Shown here: piece after piece, positions 1-6,080 of the stretch
Layout of the letters: each line of letters opens with the position of its first letter
Numbering within the stretch: position 1 is the first letter of the stretch
Assembly: GCA_964444885.1 (NCBI GenBank)
Contig: CAYUIZ010000098.1
Location: forward strand, 1 to 11,302
Length of the DNA stretch: 11,302 bases
Reading direction: 5' to 3'
Origin: CAYRGQ01 sp964444885
GTDB lineage: Bacteria > Bacteroidota > Bacteroidia > Sphingobacteriales > Sphingobacteriaceae
Notes under the pieces: model-generated
What the model was told of the DNA's origin: nothing
Databases searched by the model: none
What the model saw: the letters and a program-made list of their open reading frames with translations, nothing else
Position numbers and translations under genes: made by a program

Positions 1-3
1 ATA

Positions 4-146
4 GGGGTGCACGACAAATTTCCCCTTCATTACAAAAATCATTTTGTCATCCTGACGACAGGAAGGATCTAAAGGCGTAAAATACCCAAAATGTGAGATG
101 CTTCATTTCATTCAGCATGACAAAAGGGAAATCTGTCGTGCACCCC
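4..146. repeat. Folded palindromic intergenic repeat (REP/MITE-like, cruciform)
   Basis: Outer arms 4-24 and 126-146 are inverted copies matching at 20 of 21 positions. A second pair, 42-55 and 112-125, matches at 13 of 14. Inside, each half can also fold on itself: ATCCT (49-53) pairs with AGGAT (64-68), and ATGCT (98-102) pairs with AGCAT (114-118). The mismatched base of the long stem is complementary within each small hairpin, so the element can form either one long stem or a four-armed cruciform. From memory, similar GTCATCCTGA...AGGATCT and GAGATGC...AGCATGAC modules recur between genes in Bacteroidota genomes; this was not searched. It carries no coding sequence. It lies downstream of the ABC ATPase gene and could also shape the 3' end of that transcript. 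Confidence 0.75.
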
Positions 147-158
147 GCAATAGGGATG

Positions 159-181
159 GCTGAATTTCAGCACTTTCGTGC
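159..181. other. Two adjoining short palindromes downstream of the ABC ATPase gene
   Basis: GCTGAA-T-TTCAGC (159-171) is followed, with a two-base overlap, by GCAC-TTTC-GTGC (170-181). On the minus strand the second reads GCAC-GAAA-GTGC, a four-base stem closed by a GNRA-type tetraloop. They lie 29-51 bases past the ATPase stop, where a 3' end would be expected. Neither is followed by a U run, so this is not a textbook intrinsic terminator. They may stabilise the transcript end or mean nothing. Confidence 0.35.
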
Positions 182-209
182 AACGTGCCTCGCGCTATGC
201 TGGAATACG

Positions 210-965
210 CTAATAATAATCAAACCATGCGACAACGTCTGCATGGGATACCCCTTGCTTCGCGGCAGCGTCCAAGTCGCGGATGACTTGACCGTTCCCC
301 ATCTGCACGAGACGATCGCCATAGCGCAGCGCTTCGTGGATATGGTGGGTGACTAGCAGGGCGATAAGGTTGTGTTCGCGGATCAGCCGATTGGCAATTT
401 CCATGACTTGACGCGCCGTCCGGGGATCCAGCGCCGCGGTGGGCTCATCGAGCAACAGCACGTCGACATCGGCCATAACGGACATCAATAGCGTGAGCGC
501 CTGCCGTTGCCCGCCGCTCAGCGTACCCATGGTTTGCTGCAGCTTGTCTTCCAAGCCCATGCCCAACGTTGCCACCTCGTCCCGTACTTTCTGGCGAAAA
601 TCCGTACCCGTTCCGATGCGCAGGCCCTTACGCGATCCGCGCATGGCCGCCATTCTGAAGTTATCGAGCAAGGTCAGCGTGCCCGCGGTACCCGCCAGCG
701 GATTTTGAAAGACGCGCGCAATGTGGTGACTACGCTGGTAATCCGGACGCCGGGTGAGGTCTTCCCCGTCCAGCATGACGGTGCCGCGGTCGGGGAACAG
801 GCTCCCCGCCACCACATTGAGCAGGGTACTCTTACCTGAGCCATTCGCCCCCAGCACGACCAAAAACTCACCCGTCGGTATCCTCAGACGGTCGATATCG
901 ATGGCCATCTGGGCATTGGGTTTGCCCGCATTGAAGGTCAGCTGAAGTTGGTCAAGAACGAGCAT
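210..965 (-). CDS. ABC transporter ATP-binding protein (partner of the adjacent permease)
   Basis: Cytoplasmic nucleotide-binding subunit that would power the permease encoded just upstream. From the ATG at 965 the protein has 251 residues, a normal length. Motifs in order: Walker A GANGSGKS (39-46), Q-loop glutamine in VFQN near 87, ABC signature LSGGQ (149-153), Walker B VLLLDEP with the catalytic Glu near 174, D-loop, and the switch His in VTHH near 207. An in-frame TTG at 971 would add two residues. I prefer the ATG because TTG starts are rare and the TTG directly abuts the permease stop (972-974). The six-base gap to the permease implies co-transcription and coupled translation. The family resembles the uncharacterised COG1101-type ATPases that accompany COG4120 permases. 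The substrate cannot be read from this subunit, although relatives are often annotated for amino acids. Confidence 0.9.
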   Translation of the reverse strand: MLVLDQLQLTFNAGKPNAQMAIDIDRLRIPTGEFLVVLGANGSGKSTLLNVVAGSLFPDRGTVMLDGEDLTRRPDYQRSHHIARVFQNPLAGTAGTLTLLDNFRMAAMRGSRKGLRIGTGTDFRQKVRDEVATLGMGLEDKLQQTMGTLSGGQRQALTLLMSVMADVDVLLLDEPTAALDPRTARQVMEIANRLIREHNLIALLVTHHIHEALRYGDRLVQMGNGQVIRDLDAAAKQGVSHADVVAWFDYY

Positions 966-971
966 GGACAA

Positions 972-1847
972 TCAGCGTTTGAGCGAAACCAATGACCCGG
1001 CACGTGGCAAGGCGACGATTAATAAAACGAGCAAGGCAGTTGCCAGCTTCAGCAAGTTGGGATTGACGCCCAAATCCAGGGCTAACGCCAGCATCAACTG
1101 GAAAACGATGACGCCGCCCAATACGCAACCCAGCATCACCCAAATAGACGACGCGTTGAGGGAATTAATCAGCGTTTCTCCGATCATGACCGCGCCCAGC
1201 CCACTAATCACGATCCCAATACCCATGTTGATATCCGTGAACCCCTGGTATTGGGCAATAAGGCACCCGCTGACGGCGATCAACGCATTGGCAATGGCCA
1301 AACCCCACACCTTCATCGCGTTGGTATTGACGCCTTGAGCGCGCACCATAGACTCCGTATCGCCCGTCGCCCGCATCGCGATTCCGAAATCGGTGCGCAA
1401 AAGATAGGCGAGCACAACCAAGAACACCAGTACAATCGCGCCCACGAGCAGCAGGGCGTTCCAGTCGCCGTTAGCGAAGGCCGTAAATCGCTCGAAAATG
1501 GAGTTCTGGGACAGCAAGGGAATGTTCGAGCGCCCCATCAACGTCAAGTTGATCGAATAAAGAGCGGTCATGACCAAAATGCCGGACAGCAGGGCATGTA
1601 TACGCAGTCGGGTATGGATCAATCCGGTAAAGCTGCCCGCCAACGCGCCACTGGCCGCCGAAAGCAGGAATGCCCAGCTAACGGGGTAGTCGTTCGTCAA
1701 GCAAAGTGCGGTAACAACGGCGCCGAGCGTATAGCTACCGTCGGCCGTGATGTCCGGGATGTTAAAAATCTTGAGCGTTAGAAACAAGCCGAATACCAAC
1801 GGTCCAAAACACAGTGCCTGAATGATTGCGGTCATGTAAAAATCCAT
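972..1847 (-). CDS. ABC transporter inner-membrane permease (BPD_transp_2 / COG4120 type)
   Basis: Integral membrane permease of 291 residues, with roughly eight or nine hydrophobic stretches across the chain. The N-terminal part around residues 24-45 (LKIFNIPDITADGSYTLG) matches the opening of the family related to LivH/LivM, in which a phrase of the form N-x-P-D-x-T-x-D-G-S is typical. The cytoplasmic loop at 155-174 (GIAMRATGDTESMVRAQGVN) is the usual ATPase-docking segment of this family. It starts at the ATG at 1847, 18 bases after the ribD stop, and ends six bases before the ATPase start, so it is probably read from a ribD-led transcript. In this family the gene normally sits between a solute-binding protein gene and the ATPase. 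Here ribD occupies the upstream slot and no binding protein is visible. The substrate is unknown. Confidence 0.88.
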   Translation of the reverse strand: MDFYMTAIIQALCFGPLVFGLFLTLKIFNIPDITADGSYTLGAVVTALCLTNDYPVSWAFLLSAASGALAGSFTGLIHTRLRIHALLSGILVMTALYSINLTLMGRSNIPLLSQNSIFERFTAFANGDWNALLLVGAIVLVFLVVLAYLLRTDFGIAMRATGDTESMVRAQGVNTNAMKVWGLAIANALIAVSGCLIAQYQGFTDINMGIGIVISGLGAVMIGETLINSLNASSIWVMLGCVLGGVIVFQLMLALALDLGVNPNLLKLATALLVLLIVALPRAGSLVSLKR

Positions 1848-1865
1848 CGCAAACTCGCTATGCCG

Positions 1866-2915
1866 TCAGGCGTTTCTATAAATGGACAACGCATCGGCAC
1901 CGACGGCCTGCGTCGAGATGGGTGCTTGGTCGAGGCGTGGCGCGGGCATGCCGTCCGGCCATCGCTGAGGGGACCGGAAAACCCGTGCTTCGTCCCACAA
2001 ACCCGAGGCCATGAACGAAGCCAGAAGTTTAGCGCCGCCTTCCACGATGAGGGACTGGACGTCCATCAAGTACAATTGGTAAGCGATCTTCTCGGGCAGA
2101 TACAATCCGAAATGCTCCAAGGCGATGTATTTTCGGTTGTCTTCCCAATCCGCTTTACTTTCGTTGAAAACAATCACGGATGCACTCGGCCCGTAAATGG
2201 CCGCATCTTCGGGCACCCGCAGGTTCCGGTCCACGAGTATCCGCACCGGGTCGCGCCCAGTCCACTCCCGTACCGTCAGTTGCGGATTATCGGCCAAAGC
2301 GGTATTCGTGCCCACCAGCACCGCATCCTCTTCGGCACGCCAGCGATGTACCAGTTGTTTGGCCACCGCGCCTGATATCCAGCGTTGGCGGCCGTCGACA
2401 GGAGCAAAAAATCCGTTCGCGGTCTCCGCCCATTTTAAGATAATGTATGGTCTGCTTTTGCTCACGCGGGTAAAGAAACGACGGTTGAGCCAGGTCGCTT
2501 CATCCACGCAGACATTTTCCACAACCTCCACCCCAGCTTGGCGCAATAAGGCGATCCCCTGTCCATTGACGCGTCCAAACGGATCACCGCAACCCACGAC
2601 GACTTGTTTGATGGCCTTTTCTGCGATTAAGGAGGCACAGGGAGGTGTCTTGCCGTGGTGTGCACAGGGTTCTAAATTGACGTATAAGGTACTTTCCTTG
2701 AAAATAGCGGGGGCTTGGTCTCCAAAACGGGCACACACGTCTGCGACGAGCAGGGCTTCGGCATGGCCCTGCCCATACCGTCTATGGTAATTTTCGGCGA
2801 CGACCTCGCCTCGGTGCACGAGCACGGCACCCACCATGGGATTAGGACTGACCTGACCCGCACCCAGGCGCGCCAGCTCCATACATCGCCGCATGTAGGC
2901 CTCATGGTTTTGCAT
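1866..2915 (-). CDS. ribD: Bifunctional riboflavin biosynthesis deaminase/reductase RibD
   Basis: Catalyses two consecutive steps of riboflavin synthesis: deamination of the diaminohydroxy-phosphoribosylamino-pyrimidine, then NADPH-dependent reduction of the ribosyl side chain. The 349 residues cover both domains at normal length. The deaminase domain (about 1-145) has the zinc site HAE (51-53) and EPCAHHGKTPPC (82-93), with Cys84 and Cys93 as ligands and Glu53 as the proton shuttle. The reductase domain (about 153-349) shows LKWAETANG, LVGTNTALADNPQLTVR (200-216) and IVEGG. The usual Asp of the LDG phrase in the reductase is Asn here (ANG near 168), a modest variation. The start ATG at 2915 gives the expected opening MQNHEAYMRRCMELA. 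A TAAGTTTG box ends four bases before it. Other rib genes are absent, so the pathway is dispersed. No FMN riboswitch is visible upstream. Confidence 0.95.
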   Translation of the reverse strand: MQNHEAYMRRCMELARLGAGQVSPNPMVGAVLVHRGEVVAENYHRRYGQGHAEALLVADVCARFGDQAPAIFKESTLYVNLEPCAHHGKTPPCASLIAEKAIKQVVVGCGDPFGRVNGQGIALLRQAGVEVVENVCVDEATWLNRRFFTRVSKSRPYIILKWAETANGFFAPVDGRQRWISGAVAKQLVHRWRAEEDAVLVGTNTALADNPQLTVREWTGRDPVRILVDRNLRVPEDAAIYGPSASVIVFNESKADWEDNRKYIALEHFGLYLPEKIAYQLYLMDVQSLIVEGGAKLLASFMASGLWDEARVFRSPQRWPDGMPAPRLDQAPISTQAVGADALSIYRNA

Positions 2916-2919
2916 GACA

Positions 2920-2927
2920 CAAACTTA
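2920..2927 (-). promoter_or_regulatory. Candidate ribD promoter -7 box TAAGTTTG, leaderless spacing
   Basis: Read on the minus strand, TAAGTTTG is an exact match to the Bacteroidota -7 consensus TAnnTTTG and lies four bases before the ribD ATG. Its upstream flank ATTTTCTG is nearly identical to the flank of the rluD box. No TTG or TTTG is visible at the expected -33 distance. Transcription from this box would begin at or within a base or two of the start codon. That would let ribD, the permease and the ATPase be read independently of the two genes upstream. Confidence 0.6.
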
Positions 2928-2986
2928 CAGAAAATAACGGAGGTTCGGATTGGCCATACCCGGTGGAACGCGGGCAAGCGCAATAC

Positions 2987-3850
2987 TTAAGAATGCTTTT
3001 CTTCCTGCGACCAGGTTGCCAGCTTCTCCTGCAACATCCGCGATATGCGGTTGAAGTAGCGTTTTTGCTTATAGCCCATCACCCATTGTACGCCATGGAC
3101 GGCGTTGGTATGGAAAATTTCGTCGGCCTCCCGCAGAATATCCGGATGAATCTGGGCTTCGACGACTTCCAGGCCACTGTCCAGCGCCATTTCGATAACC
3201 ACACGCCGCATCACCCCAGCGATACACCCCTCGCTCACTGCGGGTGTGTACAGCTTCTTTTCGTACCAGAAAAACACGTTGGAGCTCAGGGATTCGCATA
3301 CGTAGCCGTCCTGATTGAGAATAATCACATCGTCCAAATCTTGGCTCTTGCGATACAGACCCGCCATTACGTACACCAGTGCATTCGCCGATTTGATACC
3401 CGATAGCTCGCTGGCTGCCTTGCGGTATTCGGGGTAGATATCGATAATCAAACCCAGCTTGCGGTGCGCTAGGTCGTCCTTATGCAGTTTTGTGCAGCTT
3501 AGCACATACGATGCCGTATTCTGGGCCGGACTGTACAGCCCTCCCCCATCCCGAAAAACGTGCAGGCGCAGGCGCACGTGTTCACCTTCGAGGTTGTTTT
3601 TCTGAATGAGCCGCTCGGCTTGCGTCCGTACAAACGATGCATCGAAGCGCTGGGGATGATCCAGGTGAAGCATCCCCATGCCCTGGTGCAGGCGTTGCAC
3701 GTGATACTCCAAAAAACGAATATCGCCATCCATCCAGCGCATGGTTTCAAACAAACCGTCGCCATAACGGAAAGACCTGTTTTCAGAGGTTAATATGGCT
3801 TCTTTTTCGGGAATAAGGCTCCCGTTGTAATCGATAAATGAAACAGACAT
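2987..3850 (-). CDS. Fold-type IV PLP aminotransferase (branched-chain/D-amino-acid transaminase or aminodeoxychorismate lyase family)
   Basis: PLP enzyme of aminotransferase class IV, the group containing IlvE, D-alanine transaminase and PabC. From the ATG at 3850 it has 287 residues, the normal length. The family landmarks are all present: RYGDGLFET (28-36) near the N-terminus, the PLP lysine in SGIKSANALVY (Lys153), the cofactor glutamate in VCESLSSNVF (Glu185), and the phosphate-cup region TPAVSEGCIAGVMR. An open frame continues upstream to 4228, but that extension lies inside the rluD gene and its translation does not look like this family. MSVSFIDYNG is a typical start. The gene sits 55 bases after rluD, so they may be co-transcribed. 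The family members cannot be told apart reliably by eye. Candidate roles are the PabC step of folate synthesis or a general amino-acid transaminase, and the neighbours do not decide it. Confidence 0.85.
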   Translation of the reverse strand: MSVSFIDYNGSLIPEKEAILTSENRSFRYGDGLFETMRWMDGDIRFLEYHVQRLHQGMGMLHLDHPQRFDASFVRTQAERLIQKNNLEGEHVRLRLHVFRDGGGLYSPAQNTASYVLSCTKLHKDDLAHRKLGLIIDIYPEYRKAASELSGIKSANALVYVMAGLYRKSQDLDDVIILNQDGYVCESLSSNVFFWYEKKLYTPAVSEGCIAGVMRRVVIEMALDSGLEVVEAQIHPDILREADEIFHTNAVHGVQWVMGYKQKRYFNRISRMLQEKLATWSQEEKHS

Positions 3851-3905
3851 ATATGCTATAAAATTCGATATTGGGGGCACCGCGAACAACTCGCGAGACC
3901 CGCGA

Positions 3906-4943
3906 TCAGTTGGAGGCTGCCACGCCGCTGTAGCCGCGCCATTTGTCCAAACATAAACGGAAATCCGCTGGCAATGGTGTGTCAAACTCCATAAATTTGC
4001 GTGTAGTGGGATGTACGAAACCAAGGCTAATCGCGTGCAGGGCCTGCCGAGGCAGCAACGCGAAGCAGTTGTCGACAAATTGCTTGTACTTCGAAAACAC
4101 CGTGCCGCGCAAGATCCGATCGCCGCCATAAACTGCATCGTTGAACAACGGATGGCCGATGGATTGCATGTGTGCCCGAATCTGGTGGGTGCGCCCTGTT
4201 TCCAGCTGGCATTCCAACAAGGTGACATAGCCCAGGCGCTCCAGCACCCGATAATGCGTGACGGACCATTTGCCCTTCGACTCGTCGTCGTATACCGCCA
4301 TCACTTTGCGGTCTTTGACACTGCGGCCGATATACCCGGTCACCGTGCCATCACTTTCGATATCGCCCCACGCAAGCGCGATATACTTACGCGAAATCGT
4401 GTGATCGAAAAACTGCTTAGCTAAGAAAGTGATCGCCCAGTCGTTCTTCGCGACGACGAGCAGACCGCTCGTATCTTTATCAATCCGGTGCACCAAGCCT
4501 GGCCTGCCGTCATTGCCCGGCAACTGCGGCAATTGGGTGAAATGGTGGGCCAAGGCGTTGACCAGCGTACCCGTGTAATTATTATAACCCGGATGCACCA
4601 CCATGCCGGCTTCCTTGTTGACCACCAGCAAGTCGTCATCCTCATAGGCGATCGTAATCGGAATATCCTCGGGGTAGACCTCCGTATCGCGCGGCGGGTG
4701 GGGCAATACGACCGAAATGACATCAGCCGGTTTTACTTTGTAGCTTGCCTTCACCGTACTGTCGTTGACGAGCACTGACCCCGCTGTAATCGCGTTCTGT
4801 ATACGATTGCGCGACGCGTTTTCCACCCTGTTCATCAGAAACTTATCGATGCGCAACAACGCCTGCCCCTTGTCCACGACAATGCGCAAATGCTCATACA
4901 AGTCCTGATCGGCGCTCTCTTGGAACTCTCCCTCGTCAACCAT
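3906..4943 (-). CDS. rluD: 23S rRNA pseudouridine synthase, RluA/RluD family
   Basis: Cytoplasmic RNA-modifying enzyme that isomerises uridine to pseudouridine. RluD itself modifies helix 69 of 23S rRNA, which helps ribosome assembly and release. The 345 residues show an N-terminal S4 RNA-binding domain (about 28-85, with LRIDKFLMNRV and the RNRIQNAI helix), followed by the RluA catalytic domain. The catalytic motif is GRPGLVHRIDKDTSGLLVVAKN (146-167), with Asp155 as nucleophile. A later motif, ETGRTHQIRAHMQSIGHP, is the second family signature. The start ATG at 4943 lies four bases after a TAAGTTTG box, and no other nearby ATG fits the domain better. The S4 domain and length favour RluD over RluA or RluC, but exact uridine targets cannot be read from sequence. 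It leads the minus-strand run of five genes. Confidence 0.92.
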   Translation of the reverse strand: MVDEGEFQESADQDLYEHLRIVVDKGQALLRIDKFLMNRVENASRNRIQNAITAGSVLVNDSTVKASYKVKPADVISVVLPHPPRDTEVYPEDIPITIAYEDDDLLVVNKEAGMVVHPGYNNYTGTLVNALAHHFTQLPQLPGNDGRPGLVHRIDKDTSGLLVVAKNDWAITFLAKQFFDHTISRKYIALAWGDIESDGTVTGYIGRSVKDRKVMAVYDDESKGKWSVTHYRVLERLGYVTLLECQLETGRTHQIRAHMQSIGHPLFNDAVYGGDRILRGTVFSKYKQFVDNCFALLPRQALHAISLGFVHPTTRKFMEFDTPLPADFRLCLDKWRGYSGVAASN

Positions 4944-4947
4944 GGGG

Positions 4948-4978
4948 CAAACTTAGAGAAAATGCGCTAGATACGAAA
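4948..4978 (-). promoter_or_regulatory. Candidate rluD promoter TTTC-N19-TAAGTTTG, leaderless spacing
   Basis: On the minus strand the exact -7 match TAAGTTTG occupies 4955-4948. It is preceded, after a 19-base spacer, by TTTC (4978-4975), a three-of-four match to the -33 element TTTG. Only four bases separate the -7 box from the ATG at 4943, so the predicted start site falls at or next to the start codon. The 16-base core 4948-4963 differs at one base from the core before ribD (2920-2935). Confidence 0.65.
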
Positions 4979-5002
4979 GCGGTCAATATCCGCACAAAGG
5001 AA

Positions 5003-5010
5003 TATCTTTG
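5003..5010 (+). promoter_or_regulatory. Candidate promoter -7 box TATCTTTG of the PLP desulfhydrase gene, near-leaderless
   Basis: TATCTTTG matches TAnnTTTG exactly and ends five bases before the ATG at 5016. No TTG is visible at the usual -33 distance. With the rluD promoter on the other strand, this makes a compact divergent promoter region in 72 bases, and both transcripts are predicted to start at or very near their start codons. Confidence 0.55.
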
Positions 5011-5015
5011 CGGGG

Positions 5016-5927
5016 ATGAACACCCTCTCGTTTGCATTCCATAGTCCTGTTGAGCCTGTCCATCTGCCCGAATTTGCAGCGGCAGGCGTACGGGTAGACA
5101 TCAAGCGCGACGATTTAATCCACCCCTTCATCTCGGGCAACAAGTGGCGGAAACTACAATTCGCCCTCCTTGACGCCCGCCAAGCTGGCAAAAACCACTT
5201 AGTCACCTTCGGTGGGGCGTGGTCCAACCACTTGCTGGCCACGGCCTGCGCAGGCGCCAAGTTTGGCTTCCGGACGACGGCGTTCGTGCGTGGCGAACCC
5301 GTATCCAATCCCGTCCTCTCCTTGTGCCGCGTGTTCGGCATGGAGCTGCGTTTTACCAGCCGCGCCGAATACCGCGACAAGCAGGCGCTGTACGCGCAAA
5401 TCTCCACATCGCTTGACGCTCCCTATTTCATCGATGAGGGCGGCTACTCCCGGTTCGCCGTCCGCGGATGTGCCGCAATCATTGGCGAACTAGACACGCC
5501 TTACGACCACATCTTTTGCGCGTGCGGCACCGGAGCCACCGCGGCAGGCTTAGCGCGAGGCATCGCCGACCGCCAGCTAAGCACCCAATTGCACGGTGTG
5601 CCGGTCCTCAAAAACGGTGGTTTTCTGCAAGATGATATCGCTCGGCTCGTTCCCGGCCTGCCGGCAGACGCCATCCAGCTGCATACCGACTATCATTTTG
5701 GCGGCTATGCCAAACATACCGAAGCGTTGCTCCGGTTCGTTGCGCGGTTTTCCAGCGCGACGGGCATTCTCATCGAACCCGTCTACACGGGCAAATTATG
5801 CTACGCACTGGTCGATTTAGCCGAGCGGCGATTCTTCAAAAAAGGGGACCGCATCCTGCTGCTGCACACCGGCGGCCTTACGGGTATACTGGGTATGCAC
5901 GAGGAATTGGTGGCAGCCATCCGATGA
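5016..5927 (+). CDS. D-cysteine desulfhydrase / ACC deaminase-like PLP enzyme (fold type II)
   Basis: PLP enzyme of the ACC deaminase/D-cysteine desulfhydrase family, 303 residues, cytoplasmic. The PLP lysine lies in SGNKWRKL (Lys43). GGAWSNH (66-72) supplies the substrate-carboxylate and aromatic contacts, and GTGATAAG (171-178) is the phosphate-binding loop. Two specificity positions can be compared with published work on Pseudomonas ACC deaminase, where Glu295 in VYEG and Leu322 in HLGG mark true deaminases and small hydroxyl residues mark D-cysteine desulfhydrases. Here the counterparts read VYTG (Thr258) and HTGG (Thr285). I therefore infer that it releases pyruvate, ammonia and sulfide from D-cysteine or a related D-amino acid rather than opening ACC. 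The start ATG at 5016 directly follows a TATCTTTG box. It is not in a tight operon, as the next gene begins 153 bases later behind its own promoter. Confidence 0.88.
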   Translation: MNTLSFAFHSPVEPVHLPEFAAAGVRVDIKRDDLIHPFISGNKWRKLQFALLDARQAGKNHLVTFGGAWSNHLLATACAGAKFGFRTTAFVRGEPVSNPVLSLCRVFGMELRFTSRAEYRDKQALYAQISTSLDAPYFIDEGGYSRFAVRGCAAIIGELDTPYDHIFCACGTGATAAGLARGIADRQLSTQLHGVPVLKNGGFLQDDIARLVPGLPADAIQLHTDYHFGGYAKHTEALLRFVARFSSATGILIEPVYTGKLCYALVDLAERRFFKKGDRILLLHTGGLTGILGMHEELVAAIR

Positions 5928-5967
5928 TCCGTGGCAACCGAAAAGCTTCACCCTTAAAAAAATGGGG

Positions 5968-6021
5968 TTAAACCGTTTAAAGCCAATTATCGTCTAAAAC
6001 GGCGGATTTCGCACCGCGAAA
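5968..6021. promoter_or_regulatory. Two inverted repeats upstream of the lat promoter (possible operators)
   Basis: TTAAAC-C-GTTTAA (5968-5980) is a perfect inverted repeat with a single central base. TTTCGC-ACC-GCGAAA (6007-6021) is a second perfect one with a three-base centre, ending one base before the -33 TTTG of the lat promoter. Their placement suits operators for a regulator of lysine catabolism, but short palindromes also arise by chance and no regulator gene is adjacent. Confidence 0.35.
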
Positions 6022-6022
6022 A

Positions 6023-6054
6023 TTTGCCCTACCCCCTATTTTTCCGTAGATTTG
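6023..6054 (+). promoter_or_regulatory. Bacteroidota-type promoter TTTG-N20-TAGATTTG of lat
   Basis: TTTG (6023-6026) and TAGATTTG (6047-6054) are exact matches to the -33 and -7 consensus elements, with a 20-base spacer in the accepted range. This is the best-formed promoter in the window. The predicted start near 6059 leaves a leader of about 20 bases before the ATG at 6081. The leader also holds an overlapping four-codon frame starting at 6074 (ATG AAC TAT GTA TAA), probably incidental. Confidence 0.75.
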
Positions 6055-6080
6055 AGGGGACACCAATCCAATTATGAACT

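Noticed and set aside
93..356. Plus-strand open frame of 87 codons at the left edge
   Set aside because: It begins inside the palindromic repeat and runs into the end of the ABC ATPase gene. No protein family resemblance.
966..971. Upstream TTG start for the ABC ATPase
   Set aside because: It adds only two residues. The ATG at 965 is the simpler choice.
1251..1781. Plus-strand open frame of 176 codons antisense to the ABC permease
   Set aside because: Its composition is that of an antisense shadow, rich in Gln, Arg and His, with no recognisable motif. The permease frame is clearly the real gene.
2916..2990. FMN riboswitch before ribD
   Set aside because: The 71-base gap is too short and lacks the conserved RFN elements. 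The promoter box sits right next to the start codon.
3851..4228. N-terminal extension of the fold-type IV aminotransferase frame
   Set aside because: It lies inside the rluD gene in another frame and its translation has no family features. MSVSFIDYNG at 3850 is the normal start.
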